From: Lentilactobacillus fungorum | GTDB taxonomy: Bacteria > Bacillota > Bacilli > Lactobacillales > Lactobacillaceae | Direction: 5' to 3' | NCBI RefSeq assembly: GCF_016860605.1 | Contig: NZ_BNJR01000014.1 | Location: forward strand, 62,001 to 126,000 | Length of the DNA: 64,000 bases | Part shown: positions 56,265 to 64,000 of the stretch, piece by piece | How positions within the stretch are numbered: position 1 is the stretch's first letter | Layout of the letters: every line of letters starts with the position of its first letter | Made by a program: the position numbers and the translations under genes | Notes under the pieces: model-generated | Seen by the model: only the letters and a program-made list of their open reading frames with translations | What the model was told of the DNA's origin: nothing | Database searches by the model: none

Positions 56265-56497
56265 CCAAAAAACACGTCCCCGTCAATCTAGCCAAAGCTA
56301 AACGACAGGGACGTGTTACCGTGGTTCCACCCTTATTTATATTCAAAGTCGCCTCTAAATACCTCATTAAATATTCATCTGATTATCATAAAATAAGTTC
56401 AGCTCCAAGCGCACTTTCAATCAAGCCAATCCATCCTCTCACCCCCGATGGTCGCTGATAATTAGGCGTTGATTTACTCTTCTCTTCGCTGTTGAAA
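56265..56497 (-). ncRNA. T-box riboswitch upstream of the amino-acid ABC operon
   Basis: T-box core AGGGTGGAACCACGG (56333-56319) followed by terminator arms (56317-56304 with 56284-56271) and TTTTTT. Stem I (from about 56497) has AGAGTA with AATCAA/TTGATT above it, and the 3' side of the specifier loop reads GAAAGTGCG. Strict spacing after GAAA gives GTG (Val). A one-base shift gives TGC (Cys), which ends in C, is followed by a purine, and suits the polar amino-acid transporter. I favour Cys but leave it open. Confidence 0.9.
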
Positions 56498-56527
56498 CGA
56501 GTTTTGACTGTCAATTGATTACTAACT

Positions 56528-56556
56528 AATGTAAGGTTTTCTAATGAAAATGTCAA
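56528..56556 (-). promoter_or_regulatory. Promoter of the T-box leader
   Basis: TTGACA (56556-56551), 17-nt spacer, TACATT (56533-56528). Confidence 0.75.
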
Positions 56557-56584
56557 CTCCTTTTGCTAATAAAAGGATAGCTGC

Positions 56585-57340
56585 TTATGATTCATCAATT
56601 AGAAATCCTTGCTGCTTAATGGTTGCCAATAAATCCTGTCTCACCTCGTGGCTTCGACCCAATTCCGCCACAATGTGATGGCTAAATGATTCCTGCCGCT
56701 CATTTGAACTCCTGGTGCCGTAATACTCAGCAATCAATTGATCATAGTCAACTAATTGGCTATCAAAATCAGCTGGCAAGTGATAAGACCCATCAAAGTG
56801 CATCATCGTTTGTGGCATTCTAGGCTTTAATTCCGGCTGATCAGCTGGATAGCCGATCGCTAATCCCAACACTGGAAAGGTCAATTCTGGCAAATCAAGT
56901 AACTGAATCACTCGATCTGAATCATTTAAAATACTTCCCATGATGGTACCGCCTAAGCCCATCGCTTCTGCAGCTACCATTATATTTTGGGTTGCAATCG
57001 CTGCATCAAAGACACCGGCTAAAAACTTATCGGTCGTTTGCAAGACGTATGGATCCACCTGATGGGCCTTGGCAATTTGCAAGTTTCGATACTGATCGGC
57101 AATCATCACAAAATAATGGCCGCTGTTTGTCAGCCACGGATGGCCGGTAATGACCGCTAATTCATCTTTTACCTTTGGATCACGCACACTTATGATTGAG
57201 GATTGCTGCGAAAAGGTACTGGTTGAAGCATGTTGGGCTGCATCAATCAATGTAGTGACTTGCTTAACAGAAAGTGGCTGGTTCTTAAAATGGCGGATAC
57301 TGGTATGGTTCATTAGCTGATTTAAAATTGAGTCGTTCAA
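56585..57340 (-). CDS. NADPH-dependent nitroreductase/FMN reductase (NfsA type)
   Basis: 251 residues if started at TTG 57340, 9 nt from AGGAG; the ATG at 57349 abuts the RBS. Nitroreductase fold with TSIRHFKNQPLS (FMN), AEAMGLGGTIMGSIL and the NfsA-like C-terminal half. It reduces nitro compounds, quinones or flavins. Physiological substrate unknown. Stand-alone, divergent from the VIT genes. Confidence 0.83.
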   Translation of the reverse strand: MNDSILNQLMNHTSIRHFKNQPLSVKQVTTLIDAAQHASTSTFSQQSSIISVRDPKVKDELAVITGHPWLTNSGHYFVMIADQYRNLQIAKAHQVDPYVLQTTDKFLAGVFDAAIATQNIMVAAEAMGLGGTIMGSILNDSDRVIQLLDLPELTFPVLGLAIGYPADQPELKPRMPQTMMHFDGSYHLPADFDSQLVDYDQLIAEYYGTRSSNERQESFSHHIVAELGRSHEVRQDLLATIKQQGFLIDES

Positions 57341-57391
57341 GTGAAGCATCTCCTAAATTAGGTTTTCCGATTTACTTTTGCCGTTATTAGG

Positions 57392-57427
57392 TTTACAATA
57401 ATCAGTATCAGATGATAATGATTACAA
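57392..57427 (+). promoter_or_regulatory. Promoter with Fur/PerR-like box upstream of the VIT genes
   Basis: TTTACA (57392-57397), 16-nt spacer, GATAAT (57414-57419). The -10 lies within TGATAATGATTACAA (57413-57427), close to the 7-1-7 Fur-type consensus TGATAATNATTATCA. Confidence 0.5.
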
Positions 57428-57447
57428 ACTAGAGAGTAGGTGTTGAG

Positions 57448-58128
57448 ATGGCTAAGAAAAGATCGCTTTCTCAAAAGATTAATGTGATGCGAGCGTCCGT
57501 CATGGGCGCCAACGATGGTATTGTGTCGGTTGCCGGCATTGTTTTGGGGGTTGCAGCGGCCACCAGTAATAACTTTGCTATTTTTATTTCAGGCATTTCT
57601 GGCATGTTAGCCGGGACCGTCTCCATGGCAATGGGTGAATTTGTATCGGTCAATACCCAAAAAGATTCTGAAAGAAACGCCATTAGCCTCCAAAAACAGG
57701 CGCTGGCTAACTCTTACGATACTGAGTTTAACACAGTTAAACAAAAATTGGTGACCGATGGTATTTCTGCTGACTTGGCTCATCAGGCTACCAAAGAGAT
57801 GATGGATCGCGACCCAATTAAAACGACGGTCCGCCAAAAATACGGCTTTAACGTTGGAGAGTATACCAACCCCCTTTCGGCGGCACTGGCCTCAATGATT
57901 TCATTTCCAACCGGTTCAATCCTACCAATGCTGGCCATCACGCTATTTCCAAGACCCATTCGCATTGAAGCGACGTTTGTGGCCGTGTTAATTGCGTTGG
58001 CAATCACCGGCTACACGGCCGCTAAGCTTGGCAATTCGGACAAGTTCCACGGCGTCGTTCGGAACGTGATTTCTGGTACCTTAACGATGATTGTGACCTA
58101 TGTCATTGGTACCCTAATTGGTAGTTAA
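57448..58128 (+). CDS. VIT1/CCC1-family metal transporter
   Basis: 226 residues. N-terminal helix with RASVMGANDGIVSVAGIVLGVAAA, then SMAMGEFVSVNTQKDSER, the family's metal-binding segment, and three C-terminal helices. Members move Fe(II) or Mn(II) out of the cytosol. First of two tandem paralogues, with a possible Fur-type box at the promoter. Confidence 0.87.
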   Translation: MAKKRSLSQKINVMRASVMGANDGIVSVAGIVLGVAAATSNNFAIFISGISGMLAGTVSMAMGEFVSVNTQKDSERNAISLQKQALANSYDTEFNTVKQKLVTDGISADLAHQATKEMMDRDPIKTTVRQKYGFNVGEYTNPLSAALASMISFPTGSILPMLAITLFPRPIRIEATFVAVLIALAITGYTAAKLGNSDKFHGVVRNVISGTLTMIVTYVIGTLIGS

Positions 58129-58157
58129 CAGAATTCAAAGAATCGGGGGAATGATTC

Positions 58158-58862
58158 ATGATTAGTATTCATGCAAAAAAGAAAAAGGATACCCAGACAA
58201 TGGACGAAAAGCTCAACACACTTCGAGCTGGCGTCTTGGGATCAAATGATGGCATCTTAACAGTTGTCGGCGTGCTATTTAGTGTCGCAGTTGCCACCAC
58301 CAATCAATTTACAATTTTTATTGCCGGTCTTTCTGACTTACTCGCCTGTGCTTTTTCCATGGCTTCCGGCGAATACGCTTCGGTTAGTACCCAAAAAGAC
58401 ACTGAACAATCAGTTGTCGAAACTGAAAAAAAGCTCCTAAAGACTGATTACGAGCAGGAATTACGAGTCGTTTCCGATTACTACATTGACGAAGGGGTCA
58501 CTAAGGCGACTGCCGAAAAAATTGCCAAAGACTTGATGAGCAAAAAGCCGCTTGAAACAATTGTTAACATCAAGTATGGTCTCCAACTCGGTCACTATAT
58601 GAATCCTTGGAACGCTGCGTTTTCATCCCTGTTCTCTGCTGCTGCCGGTGGTATTTTTCCACTCGTCGCAATGACGCTATCACCCGTTGAATACCAGTGG
58701 CCGGCTACAATTCTGGCTGTTTGTTTGTCGGTTGCTCTTACCGGTTATTTAAGCGCCCGCCTTGGAAACGGGCTTGTTAAGACCGCCATTATTCGAAACG
58801 TGATCGTTGGGATTATCACGATGATTATTCACTACTCTGTCGGTATGTTGTTGCAAGCTTAG
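58158..58862 (+). CDS. VIT1/CCC1-family metal transporter, second copy
   Basis: 234 residues, RBS GGGGGAA, 29 nt after the first copy. LRAGVLGSNDGILTVVGVLFSVAVA and SMASGEYASVSTQKDTEQ correspond to the same motifs. The two differ enough to be an old duplication and may form a heterodimer. Confidence 0.86.
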   Translation: MISIHAKKKKDTQTMDEKLNTLRAGVLGSNDGILTVVGVLFSVAVATTNQFTIFIAGLSDLLACAFSMASGEYASVSTQKDTEQSVVETEKKLLKTDYEQELRVVSDYYIDEGVTKATAEKIAKDLMSKKPLETIVNIKYGLQLGHYMNPWNAAFSSLFSAAAGGIFPLVAMTLSPVEYQWPATILAVCLSVALTGYLSARLGNGLVKTAIIRNVIVGIITMIIHYSVGMLLQA

Positions 58863-59558
58863 TCACTTTTTAGCCACACTGCGATACAATTGAGCCAAAT
58901 GATCAGCGTCAACTTGCGGAATCTTCGTGTACAGAGTTGGCGCGGCCTCTTGCATAATGGAATGATTATTTTGACTATGGCCCAACCCTAAATCGTGGCC
59001 TAATTCATGCATGGCAACGCCGGCCTGCTGATTCGTGGTCGTATAATCCATCCGTTTCATCGCACTTGTGATTAAATAACTTTCATTTTGATCATCAAAT
59101 ATGGGCGCCCCACTGGCATTCCCAAACCGTTGAATGGTATAGCCCATGACCACTCCAGTTTCGCCTTCCCAGCTATCTGGTTGATTTTGATAATGGGCTT
59201 GCGTTCCTAAAATAATCTCGGCATTTCCTTGAACTTTAGTCGAAACCAATGTAACGACATTTACATCGTTCCAAGCTTGAACAGCTTTTCGCCACACGTT
59301 TACATAATGGCGAGAAGTTGTTTTTTTGATGTGATACGTAATCCGCTTGGTTGGCCAGTGATAATCTTTGTTGGGACTGTAGGTGGGCTTGGTATCAGCA
59401 TCTGGCGTTTCGATTGGCGGTGTATTTTGACGAATGGTTGCTGGCGCTAAACGAATTTCAGCAGCCAGCATCACCAGTATTAGCGATAACAAGGTAATCA
59501 ACCCCAGCCAGATTTGTTTTTTTGTGATCGTTTTACTTACTGATTTAATTAGTGTCAT
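58863..59558 (-). CDS. Exported metzincin-like zinc protease (M10/matrixin type)
   Basis: 231 residues from ATG 59558 (AGGGAAA). N-terminal signal/anchor WLGLITLLSLILVMLAAEI. Zinc motif HELGHDLGLGHS (three His, catalytic Glu), with Met-turn SIMQEA 9 residues later. The preceding domain has TKRITYHIKKTTSRHYVNVWRKAVQAWNDV, usual in matrixin-like bacterial enzymes. Small extracellular protease of unknown target. Its stop adjoins the second VIT gene convergently. Confidence 0.83.
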   Translation of the reverse strand: MTLIKSVSKTITKKQIWLGLITLLSLILVMLAAEIRLAPATIRQNTPPIETPDADTKPTYSPNKDYHWPTKRITYHIKKTTSRHYVNVWRKAVQAWNDVNVVTLVSTKVQGNAEIILGTQAHYQNQPDSWEGETGVVMGYTIQRFGNASGAPIFDDQNESYLITSAMKRMDYTTTNQQAGVAMHELGHDLGLGHSQNNHSIMQEAAPTLYTKIPQVDADHLAQLYRSVAKK

Positions 59559-59637
59559 ATTATTTTCCCTACCACTCAAGGCCCTCATAATTACCTTATT
59601 GTTTCAAGTTATCAGGTTGCTAAGGTCAAATTATCTG

Positions 59638-59666
59638 TTGTATAGTTATCCTATAATCAGTATATA
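59638..59666 (+). promoter_or_regulatory. Possible promoter upstream of repeat block 9
   Basis: TTGTAT (59638-59643), 17-nt spacer, TATATA (59661-59666). It would place the three repeats in the 5' UTR of the gene at 60096. Confidence 0.5.
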
Positions 59667-59707
59667 AATTGGCACTACTTTCGGCCAGTGATTGACTAGG
59701 CCAAGTT

Positions 59708-60074
59708 ACTAGAGAAGTGCAAAGCAGGGATCTGCGCGTAAGTACCTCGACCACAAATTTCAAGCCCGGGAATTTCTGTCTGAGGAGACTTACGATCCGC
59801 TTTCTAAGTGCTTTGCTCCGCTCACTAATATAGGACAGCTATGCAAAGCAGAAAGCTCCGTGTAAGCACCTCTGGGAAAAATTCCAAGCCCGGGAATTTC
59901 CCCCAGAGGAGCCTTACACTCCGCTTTCTAAGCGCTTTGCTCCGCTCACTGTTATTAGGACAGCTGCGCCAGGCAGAAAGCTGCGTATAAGCACCTCGGA
60001 CAGAAATTCCAAGCCCGGGAATTCCTGTCCGAGGAGCCTTATACTCCGCTTTCTAAGCGCCTGGCTCCGCTCAC
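59708..60074 (+). repeat. Palindromic repeat block 9 (3 copies)
   Basis: Units about 59708-59825 (degenerate 5' end), 59833-59949 and 59958-60074, plus-strand orientation, ending 21 nt before the ATG at 60096. Central stems differ: CTCTGGG/CCCAGAG against CTCGGACAG/CTGTCCGAG. Confidence 0.9.
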
Positions 60075-60095
60075 TGAAGAAAAGGGGAATTATTC

Positions 60096-60770
60096 ATGAA
60101 GAAAACCGTTCAATTAATAACAGCGATTCTAACGACTGTTATCCTCTCACTTAGTCTAGAGGTAATAGGGACAACGGTACATGCTGCCAAAACATTTTCA
60201 AAGGCAGAAGCCAGCAGGCCTGTTGGTTATTTTTCCAATTCAAAGATTGGGGTTGCCTTTCATTGGAAAAGCGTTCGAACTAAAAGTGGTGTGCAGTCAG
60301 CGCTGATCTTCGGCGACTTTAAGGCGCCTCGATTAACAGGTGGGTATTCGCTCGGCAATCAACTGAGTAAAAACAAGCGCACGCTGACCGTTTACTATAA
60401 AAAAATCAACACTAAAAGCCAATTATCCAAAACAACTTATCACTTCACATTATACAAACTCAGCAGCCGAAAGTATCAAGTAAAGGTTTCAAATCAACTG
60501 CCAAGTAATCACGGTCAAAAATATACCTTCTATAAAGCAAAAAAAAGCCCAGCGAAATCATTAGCTAACAAATTTTCTAAGCCAGTGATTCAAAAGAAGT
60601 ATAAGAAGCTGCTCGATCAGCAACTGCAAAAAGCCTACCAACAAGCTAAAGCCGCGGGGCAATCCGTTCAAGACCCCGCTACTGACCCGCAAATCCAGCA
60701 ACGAGAAAAGGCTACCATTAAAGTTGCCACCAATAGTTATTTGAAACAACTGGTTAAATCATTCGGCTAA
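60096..60770 (+). CDS. Secreted protein of unknown function
   Basis: 224 residues, RBS AAAGGGG. Signal peptide LITAILTTVILSLSLEVIG, cleavage near VHAA-KT. Strongly basic mature protein: a beta-rich part (60-140) then a helical Lys/Gln-rich C-terminal third (KKYKKLLDQQLQKAYQQAKAAGQS). Family not recognised. Ends at a terminator that contains the CIRCE element. Confidence 0.7.
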   Translation: MKKTVQLITAILTTVILSLSLEVIGTTVHAAKTFSKAEASRPVGYFSNSKIGVAFHWKSVRTKSGVQSALIFGDFKAPRLTGGYSLGNQLSKNKRTLTVYYKKINTKSQLSKTTYHFTLYKLSSRKYQVKVSNQLPSNHGQKYTFYKAKKSPAKSLANKFSKPVIQKKYKKLLDQQLQKAYQQAKAAGQSVQDPATDPQIQQREKATIKVATNSYLKQLVKSFG

Positions 60771-60775
60771 TCAGC

Positions 60776-60833
60776 AAAAAATGCCAGCATTTAGCACTCT
60801 TAACTTCAGAGTGCTAAATGCTGGCATTTTTTG
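60776..60833 (+). terminator. Terminator hairpin containing a CIRCE element
   Basis: Arms 60776-60800 and 60808-60833 pair almost perfectly (AATGCCAGCATTTAGCACTCT type) and end in a T-run, so it works as a terminator for the secreted protein gene. Confidence 0.85.
60791..60817 (+). promoter_or_regulatory. CIRCE (HrcA operator)
   Basis: TTAGCACTC-N9-GAGTGCTAA, an exact match to the HrcA-binding CIRCE consensus, about 130 nt upstream of hsp20. A possible promoter (TTTTTG, 17 nt, GATAAT at 60851-60856) lies immediately downstream. Confidence 0.9.
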
Positions 60834-60944
60834 TCTAGGTGATTAATATAGATAATGAAAGGTAAAGGAAAGGCAGTATGAAACCGCCGCTTCATTACCT
60901 AAAAAATTAACTTTGATAATCTAATAAATAAGGAGAATGATATT

Positions 60945-61379
60945 ATGGCAAATGACTTGATGAATCGCTTTGACTTTGACCCATTCTTTGATCGCATGGC
61001 TCGCCGTCTCTTTAACTCAAGTGATTATGATAGGGATTTTGCAAATTTTGGTAATCTAAAAACTGATATCAAGGAAACCGATAAAGATTACTCACTGAAA
61101 GTTGACGTTCCAGGAATTGATAAGAACAATATTCATCTAGCTTATCAAGATGGCGTGCTTTCACTAAATATTAATCAAGAACGTTCAAACGAGCAAAAAG
61201 ATGATCAGGGCAGAGTAATTGCCAGTGAACGCAGTCATGGTGTCATGTCAAGAAGTTATCAATTGCCTGGCGTTGATAAGAACAATATTTCAGCCCAAAT
61301 TAATGACGGTGTTTTGAGTGTCACCTTACCAAAGCTCACTGAAAGCAACCAAGATAATGGCAACATTGAAATTCAATAA
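60945..61379 (+). CDS. Small heat-shock protein Hsp20
   Basis: 144 residues, RBS AAGGAG. Alpha-crystallin domain at about 38-130: TDIKETDKDYSLKVDVPGIDKNNIHLAYQDGVLSL, ending ISAQINDGVLSVTLPK. ATP-independent holdase chaperone in the cytosol. Controlled by CIRCE upstream, which implies HrcA repression; in many Firmicutes hsp20 is under CtsR or SigB instead. Confidence 0.92.
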   Translation: MANDLMNRFDFDPFFDRMARRLFNSSDYDRDFANFGNLKTDIKETDKDYSLKVDVPGIDKNNIHLAYQDGVLSLNINQERSNEQKDDQGRVIASERSHGVMSRSYQLPGVDKNNISAQINDGVLSVTLPKLTESNQDNGNIEIQ

Positions 61380-61539
61380 TTATGACTCACTCATGATTCA
61401 CATCTAAAGCGATGCCTTCATAAAATTGGGTCATCGGTTTTAAAACTTCTTCTAAAGCTTCCTTTTTGGGGGAACGGGCCGATAGCTCGTTTCACCAGTT
61501 TAGACGCTTATCAATCTTTTAATAGGGGAGATTGGTATT

Positions 61540-61971
61540 ATGGCAAATGAATTAATGAATCGTTTCAATGTGGATCCATTCTTCGATCAATTGGCTCGTC
61601 GCTTCTTTAACCCAGAAGTTGACAATGATTACTTGACCCAAAGCGATCTGAGAACTGATATTACGGAGAACGATAAGGATTACACCATGAAAGTTGATGT
61701 CCCAGGCATTGATAAGAAGAACATTCATCTGGCATATCAAAACGGCGATTTAGCATTAAATATCGACCAAGCTCAAACAGCTGAAAAGAAAGACGAGCAA
61801 GGCCGGGTTGTTGCTAGTGAACGTAGCCACGGTGTGATGTCTCGGACTTATGAATTGCCTGGCGTTGATCGCGACCATATTTCAGCTCAGATTAACGACG
61901 GCGTCTTGACGATCACCTTGCCAAAAGCTGCGGAAAGCAACGACAATGGCAGCCAAATCGAGATTCAATAA
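61540..61971 (+). CDS. Small heat-shock protein Hsp20, second copy
   Basis: 143 residues, RBS AGGGGAG. Near-identical layout to the first (MANELMNRFNVDPFFDQLARRFF, VDVPGIDKKNIHLAYQNG, ISAQINDGVLTITLPK). Tandem duplication; the 160-nt gap may hold its own promoter. No second CIRCE seen. Ends with a terminator at 62000-62041. Confidence 0.92.
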   Translation: MANELMNRFNVDPFFDQLARRFFNPEVDNDYLTQSDLRTDITENDKDYTMKVDVPGIDKKNIHLAYQNGDLALNIDQAQTAEKKDEQGRVVASERSHGVMSRTYELPGVDRDHISAQINDGVLTITLPKAAESNDNGSQIEIQ

Positions 61972-61999
61972 ATCTTTTACCATAATCTAATGCTACTAA

Positions 62000-62041
62000 A
62001 ATCAGCCGCTTCGACTAGTCTCGAGGTGGCTGATTTTTTTA
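62000..62041 (+). terminator. Terminator after hsp20
   Basis: AATCAGCC with GGCTGATT arms, then TTTTTTATT. Confidence 0.85.
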
Positions 62042-62075
62042 TTGAGTCCAACGATTTGAGTACGGTTTATCTCTA

Positions 62076-63734
62076 CTATTTGGCAACGTACATCCCCTTT
62101 AAGTTGAAGGATAAGCCCGCACTGTTATAGACAATGCCCTTGATTTTAGGATTTCTCATTTGGGGAATTGTTGCTTGGTAAAGTGGTGCCACTCCTTGGT
62201 CGGCCATAATCACCCTTGAGGCCGCCAGCATATCTTGCCAACGTTTTTGGGCATTATTGGCATCGGTTGAAGCCGATTTTTTGACTAATTGATCATAGCG
62301 ATGATTGGTCCAACCCCCTTCATTAAAGGTATTGTTAGACTGCAGGATTTGTAAGAAAGTATACGGGTCGGAATAGTCAGCTCCCCAATTCGAAACAAAG
62401 AAGTCGAACTGATGATGGGTTTGCCGTTGAATTAACGTCTTCAATGGAACGGACGTAACGTCGATTGTTAAGTTGGGCAAAATTTTTTCAAGCTGGCCTT
62501 GGACATATGCAGCCGAATGTTTTGCCGCAGTACTGTCACCACAGAGCACCTCTAAATGAAGCGACTTTTTCTTCAGTTGCTTCAACGCTTGTCGATACTT
62601 GGTTCTAGCCTTTGATGGACTATACTCAAGTCCCGTTTGACCAAGCTTGGCCTCCTTGGTAAAATCCTCTCCTGTCTTTGGATTGCTGGCAAGTCCTTGC
62701 GTCACAAACCCTTGAGCCGGAACTGACCCATCGGCCAAGACATTTTTAGTAAAGGATTGGCGATCCATCGCATACGAGAATGCCTGTCTCAATGCCCGAT
62801 TTTTAAATGCTGGTCGAGTCCGTTGATTGAACTCAAGGTAGAAAATGCGGGAATCCTTTAATACATGCATGTTCTGATTATTCAATTCATTTTTAACTTG
62901 TGTCCCAGACAAGGTGGCCACATCAAGTTGATTCCCCTGATACAAGTTATACATGGTTGATGGATCTTTAATCACTTGGTCATTAATCTTATCCAGATAA
63001 ACGTGCTTTTTATCCCAATAAGTTTGATTAGCTACTAGCGTCCACTTTTCATTGGTTCCAATCCAACCGTTTAGTTCAAATGGCCCATTATAGACCGTTT
63101 TCGAAGCAGTTGTCCCGTAGGCTTTTCCATATTTTTCAACAGCTTTTTGATTCTGTGGGAAGAACAGTGGAAACGCCATTAAAAGTTTGAAATAAGGGAT
63201 CGGCCGTTCCAGCGTCACTTGCAATTGATGGCTTCCAAGTGCCTTGATGCCCAACGTCGCCGGTTTGGCCTTATTAGCCTGAATTTTATTTGCGTTCTTA
63301 ATGCCATCAAAAATGTAGCCATATTGGGAAGCCGTTTTGGGATTGATGGTCCGCTGCCAACTATACACAAAATCTTTGGCGACCACCGGATCACCATTAC
63401 TCCACTTGGCATTTTTTCGGAGGTTAAATGTATAAACCTTGCCATTGGCCGATTTAGTCATCTTAGTCGCAATTCCGGGTTGAAGTTGATGATTCTTGCC
63501 GAGTCGATACAGTCCTTCGTCAGTGTTTCCAACCATCGTAATATCAATTGGCTGTGTTAATTTTGATGGGTCCAAAGTTGTTAAATCTTCCGTTTCAGAC
63601 CAATTAACAACTTGTTTGGCCGCCATATTGGCTTTTAGATTACCTGTATTTTTTACAGACTGCTTCTTGCCACAACCAGCTAATAATAACGTCACGACAA
63701 CTAAGCTGCCGATCGTACACCCAATTTTTCTCAT
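62076..63734 (-). CDS. oppA: Oligopeptide ABC transporter substrate-binding lipoprotein
   Basis: 552 residues from ATG 63734 (TTGGAGG). Lipobox LAGC (Cys 21). SBP family 5 features: NAKWSNGDPVVAKDFVYSWQRTINPKTASQYGYIFDGI. A clear paralogue of the lipoprotein gene at 10756-12399, including AYGTT...YNGPFELNGW and the C-terminal third. Stand-alone; no permease or ATPase gene adjoins it. No leader peptide was found upstream, only a near-consensus promoter. Confidence 0.88.
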   Translation of the reverse strand: MRKIGCTIGSLVVVTLLLAGCGKKQSVKNTGNLKANMAAKQVVNWSETEDLTTLDPSKLTQPIDITMVGNTDEGLYRLGKNHQLQPGIATKMTKSANGKVYTFNLRKNAKWSNGDPVVAKDFVYSWQRTINPKTASQYGYIFDGIKNANKIQANKAKPATLGIKALGSHQLQVTLERPIPYFKLLMAFPLFFPQNQKAVEKYGKAYGTTASKTVYNGPFELNGWIGTNEKWTLVANQTYWDKKHVYLDKINDQVIKDPSTMYNLYQGNQLDVATLSGTQVKNELNNQNMHVLKDSRIFYLEFNQRTRPAFKNRALRQAFSYAMDRQSFTKNVLADGSVPAQGFVTQGLASNPKTGEDFTKEAKLGQTGLEYSPSKARTKYRQALKQLKKKSLHLEVLCGDSTAAKHSAAYVQGQLEKILPNLTIDVTSVPLKTLIQRQTHHQFDFFVSNWGADYSDPYTFLQILQSNNTFNEGGWTNHRYDQLVKKSASTDANNAQKRWQDMLAASRVIMADQGVAPLYQATIPQMRNPKIKGIVYNSAGLSFNLKGMYVAK

Positions 63735-63792
63735 TTCGAACCTCCAAGCGAACTCCCTCATTGTATAAAAATACATTTCATTTAGTGTTTCA

Positions 63793-63821
63793 AGTATAAA
63801 GGGCGGCTGAGGATGCGTCAA
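63793..63821 (-). promoter_or_regulatory. Promoter of the second oppA
   Basis: TTGACG (63821-63816), 17-nt spacer, TATACT (63798-63793). Confidence 0.75.
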
Positions 63822-64000
63822 CGTTAATTTTTAATAAACTAAGATAACGATGAGAATAATCCCGTGCCATTATTGATTCAAACTAATCAGCTGATTGTCG
63901 ACAATTCAGGACACTAGTGAGTATCCAAACCGATCACTAGCCAATCATCAGCAAACGATGAAATTCATATCAGCCCCCAGACCACCAAGTTTTCACTGTC

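Overview
The window is low-GC Firmicute DNA, almost certainly from a member of the Lactobacillaceae. Pointers are a dltXABCD operon, D- and L-2-hydroxyacid dehydrogenases, diacetyl/acetoin-type reductases, a T-box and PyrR attenuators, a MucBP-type surface protein, and a truncated menaquinone pathway (menA and menG only). I cannot fix the genus. No phage, transposase, CRISPR array, rRNA or tRNA gene was recognised.

Layout. 1-2310: 3'-truncated surface protein. 2.6-6.2 kb: PPOX-family protein, D-2-hydroxyacid dehydrogenase and an aminotransferase behind an aromatic leader-peptide attenuator. 6.2-9.4 kb: menG/menA and two secreted unknowns. 9.6-13.5 kb: L-2-hydroxyisocaproate dehydrogenase, an OppA lipoprotein behind a Cys/Met-rich leader peptide, and a histidine phosphatase. 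13.7-16.3 kb: serC-serA behind a serine leader-peptide attenuator. 16.3-22.2 kb: CPBP protein, LytTR-DUF3021 pair, guanidinium exporter with a structured leader, ABC exporter with TetR regulator, Nudix hydrolase. 22.2-29.2 kb: pyrBC with two tandem PyrR attenuators, divergent carAB. 29.3-36.7 kb: two paralogous reductases, small unknown, IIC-type transporter, large unknown membrane protein, DHA2 transporter. 37-44.8 kb: chorismate mutase-aroC-aroA-tyrA-aroK-aroE operon behind a Tyr/Phe leader peptide, then a polysaccharide deacetylase and aroD. 44.9-52.4 kb: dltXABCD flanked by two serine hydrolases. 52.9-56.5 kb: T-box-controlled amino-acid ABC transporter. 56.6-64 kb: nitroreductase, two VIT/CCC1 transporters, metzincin-like protease, secreted unknown, two Hsp20 genes with CIRCE, second OppA lipoprotein.

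Two themes stand out. First, short leader peptides not in any ordinary gene list precede four biosynthesis or uptake units: SSSWS before serCA, YYFGYAYF before the aro operon, YYFWFF before the aminotransferase, and MCCSMC before oppA. Each is followed by an intrinsic terminator and by mutually exclusive helices placed so that ribosome stalling would favour read-through. Second, a family of about 117-bp quasi-palindromic repeats (22 full-length copies plus 2 partial ones, in 9 blocks) lies inside transcribed leaders or operon junctions. In 8 of 9 blocks it has the same orientation and ends 14-26 nt before the start codon of the next gene. Stem sequences differ between copies but stay complementary, which points to a function at the RNA or DNA-hairpin level.
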